A DNA stretch of 42,212 nucleotides from an uncultured Collinsella sp. (GCA_900541875.1 UQLF01000016.1:1-42212); one strand, 5' to 3'. Positions 9,429 to 17,652 are shown, counted from the first letter of the stretch. Made by a program: numbers and translations. Notes: generated from the sequence alone by a model not told the origin.

Positions 9429-10169
9429 CTACCCGCCCTCTCCGTAGAGCCGCCGATACGCGCTTAGCGCACCCTCGGCGCGTCCGGCAGGCTTTGCGAA
9501 ATGGGATCCAGGAGACTTCGGCGCAGCATCATCTTGCGGAATGCTTCTAATGAGCCTCCCATCCTTCAAAAACAGAATCTCATCGCACAGCCTATCGACC
9601 GAATCCAAGATGTGGGATGACATGATGATGCACGTACCAGAATCGGCCAGCTTCCTGAGAATCTCGGAATGCAAGTCCACCCTGCTGGGGTCGAGCGCGT
9701 TCATGGGCTCATCTAATAGAAGGTACCGCGCACCCGTCGCATACGCAATCGCCAGGGTAAGCTGCTGCTTCATGCCCTGGCTCAGAGTGCGGATCCTCAT
9801 CTTCGCGAACTCGCCTATCTGCGTTTGTTCCACTATCTCTTCGATATCGCGAGCATGCGGCCACATATCGCAAACCATCTTGAGGTGATCTTCCGCACGC
9901 AATCCGGGATACAGCAGCGTCCCCTCACCAGGTGCATAGAAGATCATAGAACGGACCTCTCTCGCACCCGTACCCTGCACCTCATCCAGAACGATGCTCC
10001 CGTCCACGCGAGGACCCGGCAAACCTGCCATCGCACGCAGCAACGTCGTCTTTCCATGCCCGTTCGGAGCGACGAGACCGTAGACCGTACCCGGGGCAAA
10101 CTCAGCGTCCACCGAATCTACGAGCACCTTCTTTCCATAAGAGATCGTCAGCGTTTGAAGGCCAATCAT
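9429..10169 (-). CDS. ABC transporter ATP-binding protein (ABC-2 type)
   Basis: The 246-residue ATPase has Walker A APNGHGKTT (residues ~34-42, first Gly replaced by Ala), signature LSQGMKQ, Walker B YLLLDEP and H-loop SSH. It resembles the CcmA-like class that powers ABC-2 exporters and lantibiotic-type immunity transporters. The last ~45 residues are an extension without known motif. Its ATG overlaps the permease stop by four bases (ATGA), so the two form one transporter. With the small secreted protein upstream, export of or protection from a peptide is the attractive inference. Substrate is unknown. Confidence 0.88.
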   Translation of the reverse strand: MIGLQTLTISYGKKVLVDSVDAEFAPGTVYGLVAPNGHGKTTLLRAMAGLPGPRVDGSIVLDEVQGTGAREVRSMIFYAPGEGTLLYPGLRAEDHLKMVCDMWPHARDIEEIVEQTQIGEFAKMRIRTLSQGMKQQLTLAIAYATGARYLLLDEPMNALDPSRVDLHSEILRKLADSGTCIIMSSHILDSVDRLCDEILFLKDGRLIRSIPQDDAAPKSPGSHFAKPAGRAEGALSAYRRLYGEGG

Positions 10170-12397
10170 CGAGACCGTCCCCTTTCAATCTTTGGAACAC
10201 CCAGGCGCGCCACCAACGGAGATACGGCGCCCAAAACCACCAGCAGAGCGCCCGATGCGCCGACGACCTCTCCAAAAGGCATCGCGTTCGTCCCTCGCCC
10301 AAGGAACCCAATCGTCCCCACCTGGGAAGCGGGATCAAACGAGGCGAATGGAGCCAGCAGCGCGACGCCCATGCCCGCACTTTCAACATGAGCGCTCAAC
10401 GAACCCAACACCAGGAGAACCGCGCAAACCACTCCGGTGACAACGGGGTTGCGGCTAATCGCTGCTGTCAACGCAGCGACGACGGAAATCACGCCGTATG
10501 CCATGACCAGCAACGGAATACTGCACAACACCGCCTCCCCCACCATGGACGTTGTCGAAGCTCCCGCCCGAATGAGAGCGACGGGATACTCCGATCCACC
10601 CGCACCGTTCTTAATCAAGGACACAACCGCAGCGGGAACCATCGACACCAAAAGCAGCGCCAAGCCAAGCAGGAGAGACAGCGCAACGACCGTCAGAAAA
10701 CGCACATGCGCTGTTGCGGGGACTTGGAGAACCAGAAGGGAACGACACTGCAGGTGGATGCACGCAAGCGATGTGACAACCACGGGCAACAGCCAAAACA
10801 AGGAAGGAAGCGCTGCCTGGAGATAGGAAAGGAGGATTAATGGGGGCATCTTCGTACTTAACTCGTAAACCTTGGGGTCCGGCAAGCTCGCGATCGACTC
10901 GAGCAGAAGGGCGCGCGCCTCCGCACGAGAAGGAGTCTCCGGCTCGATTCCGATCGATTGCAGGAGGGTCGCATCTGCCGCGCCCAGCTCGCCTCGAGCG
11001 CGCTCGTACGTCGCAAGGCTCTGAAATCCCTCCGCAGGCGTAGGCGCGTACACGAAACCCGAAAGGGCACCTCGCATGTCTTCCAGGGCCTTCTTGCCCT
11101 CGACGTCCATATTCGCAGCGTCCTGCTCTAGATACCGGTCTATTGAACGGAGCTCGCCATCCCTATACCGACCGGCGGAAGCGGCATCAGCGTCAGGAAA
11201 CACCTCGACCAGGGCTGGGACCAGCATCGTCGTCGACATTGCAATCGCGCACACGGCGATGACAGGAGAATGCAGGAGCAGTTTCCCCATCGTTCTTACG
11301 TATGCAACGGCGAAGGCACAAGCGCTCGAACGAGTTGCCGTTCTCGATGCGGTGAAGGAACCTCTCTCAAGACAAATCGGGGGCATCGGGCGCGCGCAGC
11401 CGCTCTTTCCAGCAACGCAAAACAGGCTAATTGCCAGCACCTCGATCCCGATTGCGCATACGAGGGTAATCGCGCCACGCCCGAAGCAAAGTCCGGGCAG
11501 ATTCACTATCTGCGTTGTCGGGTACGGGCTATAGGCGCCGACGGTCAGCTCGGTGTTCGCATACGAAAGGGGATTCAACAGGGCGAACTCACGTAAAGCG
11601 ATGGATCTTCCGTAATACCCGGGAACCATCGTCACCCCCATCAGGGCACATACGAACACGATTCCAAGCGTAGGGTTATTGGCAATCTTCACGGCAAGGT
11701 GAACGACGAGCGAGATGAACGCCGCCACCAAGAATTGCAAGATGGCCGTCTGTGCGAACACCAGCCAAGCCGGTTTGATAACCGGAGTCGCATATTGAAC
11801 GTAGCCTATCGGATAGAACAGCGAGCCCGGGCCATTCTTCACAAGTGCGGCGATTATCCCTGGAAGATTGACGGCGAAGACGGCAAGCATCGCAAAAACA
11901 CTCGCCCATACGCTCGATGCAACAAGCCTGCCCAGCTCACCCATCGGTGCCTGGATGATGAGTTTTTCACGTTTGTTAAGACGCGCGGCAAGGAACGAAA
12001 CGGCAACGGCCGTTGCGGCCCATAGCAAGTACTCCTTCGATCCGTCATAAAAGGAGTACGCTCCATCCGATACCTGCAGAAACGGAAGCAGAGGAGAGAG
12101 CGGCGCCAAGACAAGACGCCCCGCGGCAAGAGGGTACAGAAGCGCGGGCATGCTTGATGAAGAGGTATAGACGCCCTCCTCCCCCGCATTCACAAGCGCA
12201 TCCGCATAGGATGCTGACAATTCCTGCTCAACACGGGTTATTCCCGACTCGAGGTATTCAACCCGTCCGTCGATGCCAGCCGCGCTCCTGAAGACGGGCA
12301 AAGCACAAAGAACCATCAACGCAACAACGGCAACACAGAGCGACCTGGAGGAGAGGAGCGACCTAAAGATTGCCTTCGAGATTTTGAGCATATTCAT
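10166..12397 (-). CDS. Internally duplicated ABC-2 permease
   Basis: The 743-residue integral membrane protein looks like two ABC-2-type permeases in tandem, about residues 1-340 and 360-743. Each half begins with a transmembrane helix (SLCVAVVALMVLCALPVF; VIAVCAIAMSTTMLVPALV). A large extracytoplasmic loop with charged helices follows, and then about five more helices. Internal similarity is visible: NLPGIIAALVKNGPGSLFYP (~178) against MVPAAVVSLIKNGAGGSEYP (~586). I chose the ATG at 12397, preceded by AAGG; two upstream alternatives lack a better site. It pairs with the overlapping ATPase. The size and layout recall bacteriocin-associated membrane proteins of lactococcin-972-type loci, but I see no decisive family motif. 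Confidence 0.8.
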   Translation of the reverse strand: MNMLKISKAIFRSLLSSRSLCVAVVALMVLCALPVFRSAAGIDGRVEYLESGITRVEQELSASYADALVNAGEEGVYTSSSSMPALLYPLAAGRLVLAPLSPLLPFLQVSDGAYSFYDGSKEYLLWAATAVAVSFLAARLNKREKLIIQAPMGELGRLVASSVWASVFAMLAVFAVNLPGIIAALVKNGPGSLFYPIGYVQYATPVIKPAWLVFAQTAILQFLVAAFISLVVHLAVKIANNPTLGIVFVCALMGVTMVPGYYGRSIALREFALLNPLSYANTELTVGAYSPYPTTQIVNLPGLCFGRGAITLVCAIGIEVLAISLFCVAGKSGCARPMPPICLERGSFTASRTATRSSACAFAVAYVRTMGKLLLHSPVIAVCAIAMSTTMLVPALVEVFPDADAASAGRYRDGELRSIDRYLEQDAANMDVEGKKALEDMRGALSGFVYAPTPAEGFQSLATYERARGELGAADATLLQSIGIEPETPSRAEARALLLESIASLPDPKVYELSTKMPPLILLSYLQAALPSLFWLLPVVVTSLACIHLQCRSLLVLQVPATAHVRFLTVVALSLLLGLALLLVSMVPAAVVSLIKNGAGGSEYPVALIRAGASTTSMVGEAVLCSIPLLVMAYGVISVVAALTAAISRNPVVTGVVCAVLLVLGSLSAHVESAGMGVALLAPFASFDPASQVGTIGFLGRGTNAMPFGEVVGASGALLVVLGAVSPLVARLGVPKIERGRSR

Positions 12398-12463
12398 CGC
12401 CAACCTTGACCTCATCCAGTCGGAACAGAGGGGCCGAACAAAATGCTCGGCCCCTCCTCGCAT

Positions 12464-12829
12464 CTAGTAGGTGCTATAGACAAATTGCCATTTATCAGTT
12501 GTGCCAAGAACACCACAGGAACACATTGCAGCGAGGCGGGATTCCCTATGATGCGCGGATCGGCGATAGCCATTTCGGTAGGAGATCGTCTTGTAAGAGA
12601 TGTTGAACATCGAGATGCTGTGCCCGCTTCCGCCGCGAGGACAGCTGTAGCTCCAGTAGGTATCGACGACGTCGTCCGTATACCCGAGGGGCTCAACGAG
12701 GGCACACTGGCTGCTCTCCTGGGAAGGAGGCATCGGGGTATCCGCAAAAGCGGGGGCTCCCGGCAGCAACAGACAAAGAGCGAGGCCGAGGAAAACCAAG
12801 AGCTTACACGACTTAACAGTACTGAACAT
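12464..12829 (-). CDS. Small secreted Cys-containing protein
   Basis: The 121-residue precursor has a clear signal peptide (LLVFLGLALCLLLPGAPAFA, cleavage predicted after Ala28). The mature chain is ~93 residues with four cysteines (SSQC, YSC, MCSC), many Ser/Tyr/Gly, and a C-terminus WQFVYSTY. ATG at 12829 follows GGAGAGG; the TTG four codons earlier is inside that site. It is the first gene of the minus-strand cassette, 66 bases before the permease. A bacteriocin-like or signalling product handled by the neighbouring ABC transporter is a hypothesis. Gene order (secreted protein, large membrane protein, ATPase) is that of lactococcin-972-type loci, but sequence similarity is not convincing by eye. 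Confidence 0.72.
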   Translation of the reverse strand: MFSTVKSCKLLVFLGLALCLLLPGAPAFADTPMPPSQESSQCALVEPLGYTDDVVDTYWSYSCPRGGSGHSISMFNISYKTISYRNGYRRSAHHRESRLAAMCSCGVLGTTDKWQFVYSTY

Positions 12830-12877
12830 AATCCTCTCCAATCTAGAGGGGTTTCGGTTGCAGCATGTTGTGATTAC

Positions 12878-12912
12878 TTGCCGGCAAAGTCAATTTAACA
12901 TAAACTGTTAAA
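12878..12912. promoter_or_regulatory. Divergent promoters with operator-like palindrome
   Basis: Plus strand: TTGCCG (12878-12883), 17-base spacer, TAAACT (12901-12906), upstream of the DUF2975 gene. Minus strand: TTGACT (12893-12888) directs the secreted-protein side, with a weaker -10. The palindrome TTTAACA-TAAAC-TGTTAAA (12894-12912) covers the plus -10 and abuts the minus -35. It is a natural operator for the XRE regulator encoded at 13472; the assignment is by position. Confidence 0.5.
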
Positions 12913-12949
12913 AAGTAACCTGAGTTTTTTAAATTCTTCGGAGGTTATT

Positions 12950-13462
12950 ATGAGTTCCGACAATCGCACTCCCCGGCTTCATTCCTTCCGCATCGCATGT
13001 GCGATAGCCTCTGCGGCCCTTTGCGTCACCGCCATCGCACAAGTGGCGTTCTCCTTAAAGCCAGCAATCGAAGTGCTCGACAACCCTGTAATTGCAGACT
13101 CCCCCGCGTATCCAGCCCTTGCGATCTCGACATTGGCCCCTGCCGTCATCGGTATCGCTACGACCATCCTCAGCGCCGTTCTCGTGTGGACGATCAAGAG
13201 CGGAGACCCCTTCAAGAAAGGGTCTGCGACATGCTTGAAGGTGCTCGGCATTCTCTTCGTTGTTCAAGCTGCCACCAGCCTCTACGCCGGCTCACTCGAA
13301 ACCTCCGTTTCGATGTTTGGCGGCGAGGGGGCCGTCGGCGCCCAAGAGATCGCTTCATCATTCGACTGGACCTCTCTGGTTCTCGGCATCGTCCTGTTCA
13401 TGCTTTCCCAGCTCTTCTTGTACGCCCGAGAGCTGTACCTCGACTCCGACGAGATTGCGTAA
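12950..13462 (+). CDS. DUF2975-like membrane protein
   Basis: The 170-residue protein has four hydrophobic segments (about residues 12-32, 53-78, 95-114, 136-155) and ends in LFLYARELYLDSDEIA. That is the closing signature of DUF2975-type proteins (…G..L..DND.TI). ATG follows CGGAGG. It is followed nine bases later by a small XRE regulator, the standard DUF2975 pairing, in which the membrane protein may control or sense for the regulator. Function is not established. It is divergent from the secreted-protein/ABC cassette, sharing the 120-base promoter region. Confidence 0.75.
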   Translation: MSSDNRTPRLHSFRIACAIASAALCVTAIAQVAFSLKPAIEVLDNPVIADSPAYPALAISTLAPAVIGIATTILSAVLVWTIKSGDPFKKGSATCLKVLGILFVVQAATSLYAGSLETSVSMFGGEGAVGAQEIASSFDWTSLVLGIVLFMLSQLFLYARELYLDSDEIA

Positions 13463-13471
13463 GGAAACGCC

Positions 13472-13723
13472 ATGCCCGTAATTGTTCGCCTCGACAAGAT
13501 CATGGCCGAGCGAAAGATTTCCTCGAACGAACTTGCCGAAAGGATTGGAACCACGCCCGTGAACCTGTCCCGTATAAAAAAAGGGCATATTCGCGGCATT
13601 CGCTTCAACACACTCGAGCAGCTATGCCTCGCCCTTCGTTGCCAACCCGGAGACCTTCTCGAAGTCATGAGCGAAGAGGATGCCCGAAAGGAGTTCGGAC
13701 TCGATTGGTCCGCCGAGGATTAG
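13472..13723 (+). CDS. XRE/YozG-type helix-turn-helix regulator
   Basis: The 83-residue protein is a compact Cro/C1-like HTH: IVRLDKIMAERKISSNELAE, then RIGTTPVNLSRIKKGHIRGI as recognition region, and TLEQLCLALRCQPGDLLEV as closing helix. AAGGA six to seven bases before ATG, inside the DUF2975 3' end, supports the start and coupling. It likely binds the palindrome at 12894-12912. Its C-terminal ~18 residues are unusual for the family, and the TAG stop is followed in the same frame by a headless tyrosine recombinase, so the 3' end lies at a rearrangement junction. Confidence 0.85.
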   Translation: MPVIVRLDKIMAERKISSNELAERIGTTPVNLSRIKKGHIRGIRFNTLEQLCLALRCQPGDLLEVMSEEDARKEFGLDWSAED

Positions 13724-14557
13724 AGGGCGGTCGTACTCGCCCTGCACACGGGGATGCGAATCGGCGAGGTCTGCGGCCTTCGGTGGTGCGATGTGGATTT
13801 CGAGACGGGCCTGATCTCGATCAGGCACTCGGTGGCGTACGCGAAGGGGATGGGTTCGTTCATCAAGGACACCAAGACCCATGACGCCAGGGGCATCCCC
13901 ATCGACCCGGTCGGCCTGCTCCCCTTCCTGAAGGAGATCCACGAGATCGACCGCGGGAAGCTGCGCTCGCGCAACCTTACCGGGGCGGTCGAGATCGGGA
14001 ACTGCTACATCCTGTCGGAGCCGGGCGCGACCTTCGCGACGACAAGCTATATCCGCAGGGCGTTCAAGACGTTCTCGGAGACCAACGGCCTCATGGGCAC
14101 CAACGACGAGCTGATCACGTTCCACGGCCTGCGCCACACGTTCGCCACGCAGTGGATCCGCCAGGGCGGCGATATCAAGGCGCTCCAATCGATCCTCGGG
14201 CACAAGGACGCCATGGCGACGCTCAACGTCTACGCCGACATCGAGCCAATCTCCAAAATCCATAACATGCTGCGCGTCTCGCCGTGCCTCTGGCGCGGGT
14301 ACCTCGGGCCGAGGGTCGATCCGGGACCCATGTTCCAGCAGAGAATCCAGGAGTCCATCGAGACGCTCCAGGCGTTCGGCTACGGCGTCACCGAGCCGGA
14401 CGACCGAAATATCGTCATACGCGACGTGAAGACGATCAGTCGGCTCTACCCCACCGAGTGCGCCGCGGTGCTGGGCCCATCCCAACTGAGGTCACGGTGG
14501 TCCGATAGGGGCGCCGCCCGCGGCATGCGCCGCGGAGCGGTATCCCCTACCGAATAG
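13724..14557 (+). pseudogene. Tyrosine recombinase, N-terminally truncated
   Basis: Immediately after the regulator's TAG, and in the same frame, the sequence reads RAVVLALHTGMRIGEVCGLRW, the start of the catalytic domain of a phage/ICE-type integrase. The catalytic set is present: Arg in TGMRIGE, Lys in DTKTHDARG, HGLRH (H-x-x-R region), LGH and the nucleophile Tyr in NVYADIE. The SAM-like core-binding domain (~150 residues) is missing and no ribosome binding site precedes the first ATG (13754). After the tyrosine the frame continues ~90 residues with no recognisable integrase tail (FQQRIQESIETLQAFGYGVT), perhaps a fusion. It is probably a non-functional relic of an integrated element. Confidence 0.8.
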
Positions 14558-14568
14558 TGGGGGATACC
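14539..14568 (+). terminator. Hairpin after recombinase relic
   Basis: GGTATCCCC (14539-14547) pairs perfectly with GGGGATACC (14560-14568), overlapping the recombinase stop. Only CCGTTTT follows, so it is a weak terminator or a repeat arm. From here to 14777 I see no gene. Confidence 0.4.
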
Positions 14569-14777
14569 CCCCGTTTTCAGTTTGGAATCAGCGGTCGGAG
14601 GCGTTCGGCTGACTGCGGGAACGGCCTATCCGCTCGATGTGTTCGGCTGAGTTCGGAAATCAACCCAACACGAGCTGGACGCGCGCCAGACGGCTCTTCC
14701 CCATGCGGCCTGCCCCCTCACGCTCATGTTGCAGACATGTAACGCCGCAGCGAGCGACCCCTTTTTTGCGCCAGACA

Positions 14778-14800
14778 GGTACAATGATGAACACTGTACC
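14778..14800 (+). promoter_or_regulatory. -10-like element inside a dyad, upstream of ACT gene
   Basis: TACAAT (14780-14785) is a good -10 hexamer; a convincing -35 at the right spacing is lacking. GGTACA (14778-14783) and TGTACC (14795-14800) form a dyad overlapping it, a possible operator. The ACT gene starts 46 bases further on. Confidence 0.35.
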
Positions 14801-14845
14801 GTAGCGGAGCGCCCCGCGCGCCGCAACCACGCGAAAGGGTTTCCC

Positions 14846-15133
14846 ATGGCCGAGATCTCGTCCTCCCGCATCGTCATCACCGTCCTTGGCAAGAACCGCC
14901 CCGGTATCGTCGCCGGCGTCACCCGTGTTCTGGGCGAGGCCAACGTCGACATCCGCGACATTACGCAGTCCATTATCGAGGACATCTTCACCATGACCAT
15001 GCTGGCCGACACCGCCGAGTCCAAGCTCGACTTCGCCGAGCTGCAGAAGGCCCTGGCCGAGGCCGGCGAGCTTTCGGGCGTCAACGTGTCCATCCAGCGC
15101 GAGGACGTCTTTAACTTTATGTACCGCCTGTAG
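14846..15133 (+). CDS. ACT domain protein (UPF0237 family)
   Basis: The 95-residue protein is essentially a single ACT domain of the UPF0237 type: RIVITVLGKNRPGIVAGVTR, then VLGEANVDIRDITQSIIEDI and FTMTMLAD. Such proteins bind small ligands, often amino acids, and act as regulatory partners. ATG 14846 follows AAAGG at eight bases; the longer frame upstream lacks a site. In many genomes it precedes a UPF0210 (PFL-like) gene, but here citrate synthase follows after 77 bases, so the usual partner is missing. Ligand unknown. Confidence 0.88.
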   Translation: MAEISSSRIVITVLGKNRPGIVAGVTRVLGEANVDIRDITQSIIEDIFTMTMLADTAESKLDFAELQKALAEAGELSGVNVSIQREDVFNFMYRL

Positions 15134-15210
15134 CGAACAAGCCGCTCGGGGCAGCTTGACGTCATATCGTCCAAGCGCGCGGCCCCCAAGCGGACCGGAG
15201 AGGAGCGCGT

Positions 15211-16629
15211 ATGGCCTACGACGCCAAGAAAATCTACTACCGCTTCGACGATCACCTGAGCCGCCTGGTTCTGGATTACGAGGCGAGCCGTCAGATTTCG
15301 CCCGAAAGCGAAAACCTCTACCACGGCCTGCCGACCGCCCCGTACGACGAGGGCCTGTTCGTGGAGCACAACGTCAAGCGCGGCCTGCGCAATGCCGACG
15401 GCTCGGGCGTGGTCGCGGGCCTTACCCGCATCTCGGACGTGCACGGCTACAACAAGGTCGACGGAAAGGTCGTGCCCGATCAGGGCAAACTCACGCTTCG
15501 TGGCTACAGCATCGAGGACCTGGTCAACAACGCCCAGGCCGAGGATCGCTATGGCTACGAAGAGATCGCCTACCTGCTCATCACGGGCTCTCTGCCCACC
15601 AAGGAAGAGCTTGACGGTTTTTGCGAACGTCTGGGCGCTTTTAGGCACCTGAGCGACGAGTACGTCCGCGAGTTCCCCATGACCACAGTGTCGTCGAGCA
15701 TCATGAATGTGCTTCAGCGCGCTGTGCTGCTGCTCTACGCCTTCGACGCCGAGCCCGACGCCATTACACCCGAGCACGAAATCGATGTCGCCATCTCCAT
15801 GCTCGCCCGTCTCCCCCGCATCGCCGCCTTCGCGCATATGGCCTCGGTCGCCAAGCGCCGTGGCTCCGAGGTTCATGTACCGCACCCCACACCCGGCCTC
15901 TCCACCGCTGAGACCATCCTGCAGGTGTTGCGCGGCGGCATGGCGTTCACCCGCGACGAAGCCATGCTGCTCGACGTGATGCTCATGCTGCATGCCGAGC
16001 ACGGCGGCGGCAACAACTCCACGTTTGCCTGCCGCGTGCTGTCCTCCTCGGCCACCGACCCGTATTCCGCCTACGCCGCGGCCATCGGCTCGCTCAAGGG
16101 TCCGCGCCACGGCGGCGCCAACGCCAAGGTCGTGTCCATGCACGAGGACATCCGTGCGCATGTCTCCAACTGGGAGGACGAGGACGAGGTCGCAGCCTAC
16201 CTAGGCAAGATTCTCGATAAGCAGGCCTTCGACGGCACGGGCCTCATCTACGGTATGGGCCACGCCGTCTACACGCTGAGCGACCCGCGCGCCGAGGTGT
16301 GCCGCCGTTACGCGCGCACGCTTGCCGCCAAGAAGGACCTGGGCGATGAGTTCGCGCTCATCGAGCGCATCGAGCGCCTAGCACCGCAGGTGATGCGCGA
16401 CCACGGCATGACCAAGCCTATCTGCGCCAACATCGACCTGTACACAGGCTTTATCTACAAGATGCTCGGCGTGCCCGAGACGCTCTTTACACCGCTATTC
16501 GCCGTCGCCCGCATGGCCGGCTGGTCGGCGCACCGCATGGAAGAGCTCTTCTGCGCGCATCGCATCATCCGCCCGGCATACCGTCCGGTGATCGAGCCGC
16601 TGGAGTACAAGCCGCTCGCCGATCGCTAA
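15211..16629 (+). CDS. Citrate synthase family protein
   Basis: The 472-residue protein condenses oxaloacetate with acetyl-CoA (or a related acyl-CoA). The family's catalytic positions are visible: His in LHAEHGGGNNSTF, His in YGMGHAVYTLSDPR, and Asp in CANIDLYTGFIYKMLG. The length is somewhat above the bacterial norm because of an N-terminal ~60-residue segment typical of Gram-positive anaerobe versions. ATG follows GGAGAGGAG. A strong terminator follows the gene. In an organism without a full TCA cycle it would feed glutamate synthesis. 2-Methylcitrate activity cannot be ruled out from sequence alone. Confidence 0.92.
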   Translation: MAYDAKKIYYRFDDHLSRLVLDYEASRQISPESENLYHGLPTAPYDEGLFVEHNVKRGLRNADGSGVVAGLTRISDVHGYNKVDGKVVPDQGKLTLRGYSIEDLVNNAQAEDRYGYEEIAYLLITGSLPTKEELDGFCERLGAFRHLSDEYVREFPMTTVSSSIMNVLQRAVLLLYAFDAEPDAITPEHEIDVAISMLARLPRIAAFAHMASVAKRRGSEVHVPHPTPGLSTAETILQVLRGGMAFTRDEAMLLDVMLMLHAEHGGGNNSTFACRVLSSSATDPYSAYAAAIGSLKGPRHGGANAKVVSMHEDIRAHVSNWEDEDEVAAYLGKILDKQAFDGTGLIYGMGHAVYTLSDPRAEVCRRYARTLAAKKDLGDEFALIERIERLAPQVMRDHGMTKPICANIDLYTGFIYKMLGVPETLFTPLFAVARMAGWSAHRMEELFCAHRIIRPAYRPVIEPLEYKPLADR

Positions 16630-16652
16630 GACGCGGACCGTTATAGAACCCG

Positions 16653-16692
16653 AGCGTGGCCAGGGCATCACCGCCCTCGGCCACGCTTTTTA
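16653..16692 (+). terminator. Citrate synthase terminator
   Basis: AGCGTGGCC (16653-16661) pairs with GGCCACGCT (16679-16687), with an inner AGGGC/GCCCT pair, and TTTTTAT follows. It stands 24 bases after the stop. Confidence 0.9.
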
Positions 16693-16716
16693 TGCCAGTA
16701 GAAAGGATCGCAACGA

Positions 16717-17559
16717 ATGATTGTGTTTTCCGATATGGATGGAACGCTGCTGACGAGTGATAAGCAGATGAGCGACGCCACCTGGGCGATGCTCGACGAG
16801 CTTGCGCGCCGCGGTGTTGAGTTTGTGCCCTGCACGGGGCGCCCGCTGTCGGGCATCTTTGAGCCCATCCTCGCTCACCCCGCCGTACACTACGCGGTCT
16901 GCGCCAACGGTGCCAGCGTCTGGCAGCTCGACGCCGGTACGCCCACCGATACCTCACGTGCTACGCGCATTTTGAGCCGACCGCTCGACCGCGCCATCGC
17001 CCACCGCATCCATAGCATTGCCGCCGGCCACGATGTGACCTTCGATATCTTCGCGGACGGGCAGTGTTTCCTCCCCCGCTCGCTCTACACGCGCCTGGAC
17101 GAATTCTGCGGCGGCGACCCCCACATCGCGACTTCGCTCAAGCGTACGAGAACACCGATCGACATGGATATCGATAGCAAGATCGACGAGGTCGAGACGC
17201 TCGAACGCATTGCCATGTACTGGCACGACCCAGCCGATCGCGACGCCATCGCGGCGGAGCTCGACACGCTCGGAGGCATTGAGGTCACGCGTTCGTACGC
17301 CATGAATATCGAGGTCATGGGCGAGGGTGCCACCAAGGGAACGGCCCTCACGTGGCTATGCGAGCACCTGGGCGAGTGTCTCGCCGACGCCTGGGCGTTC
17401 GGCGACAACATCAACGACATCCCCATGCTGCAGGCAGCGGGCCATGGCATGGCCATGATCAACGCCGAGCCCGAGGACCGCGACGCCGCCGACGCCATCA
17501 CCGAGTTCGACAACGACCACGACGGCGTCGCCCGCACCATCATGACCGTCCTCGCCTAG
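16717..17559 (+). CDS. Cof-type HAD-IIB phosphatase
   Basis: The 280-residue cytosolic hydrolase has all HAD motifs: FSDMDGTLL (nucleophile Asp), PCTGRPLSG (motif II), a lysine in EGATKGTALTWL, and AFGDNINDIPML (motif IV). The Cof/HAD-IIB cap lies between. Such enzymes dephosphorylate sugar phosphates or cofactors; the substrate is not predictable here. It starts 25 bases after the citrate synthase terminator with AAAGGA upstream. It converges on a second, only distantly similar HAD gene, with repeats between the two. Confidence 0.92.
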   Translation: MIVFSDMDGTLLTSDKQMSDATWAMLDELARRGVEFVPCTGRPLSGIFEPILAHPAVHYAVCANGASVWQLDAGTPTDTSRATRILSRPLDRAIAHRIHSIAAGHDVTFDIFADGQCFLPRSLYTRLDEFCGGDPHIATSLKRTRTPIDMDIDSKIDEVETLERIAMYWHDPADRDAIAAELDTLGGIEVTRSYAMNIEVMGEGATKGTALTWLCEHLGECLADAWAFGDNINDIPMLQAAGHGMAMINAEPEDRDAADAITEFDNDHDGVARTIMTVLA

Positions 17560-17564
17560 TCATT

Positions 17565-17652
17565 GGACGTTCTTAAACGACTAGTCGTTGGGGACACTCT
17601 TCGCGAAAAGCTGCAAGAACTGTCCCCCACTGCCGGCAGAACAAGAACGTCC
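17565..17652. repeat. Nested GGGGAC palindromes, family B copy 1
   Basis: Outer arms GGACGTTCTT (17565-17574) and AAGAACGTCC (17643-17652) enclose GTTGGGGACACTCTT (17587-17601) and AAGAACTGTCCCCCAC (17615-17630), which pair imperfectly. The segment 17561-17600 reappears inverted at 18624-18663. It lies between convergent HAD genes and may serve as a bidirectional terminator, though U-tracts are lacking. Confidence 0.7.

Noticed and set aside
9423..9430. Frameshift joining the intact ATPase to the downstream ATPase fragment as one gene
   Set aside because: The intact ATPase already contains its own H-loop (SSH) and C-terminus, so the fragment repeats rather than continues it.
13622..14485. 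Minus-strand frame over the recombinase relic
   Set aside because: The plus strand encodes recognisable integrase motifs; the minus frame does not and starts without a ribosome binding site.
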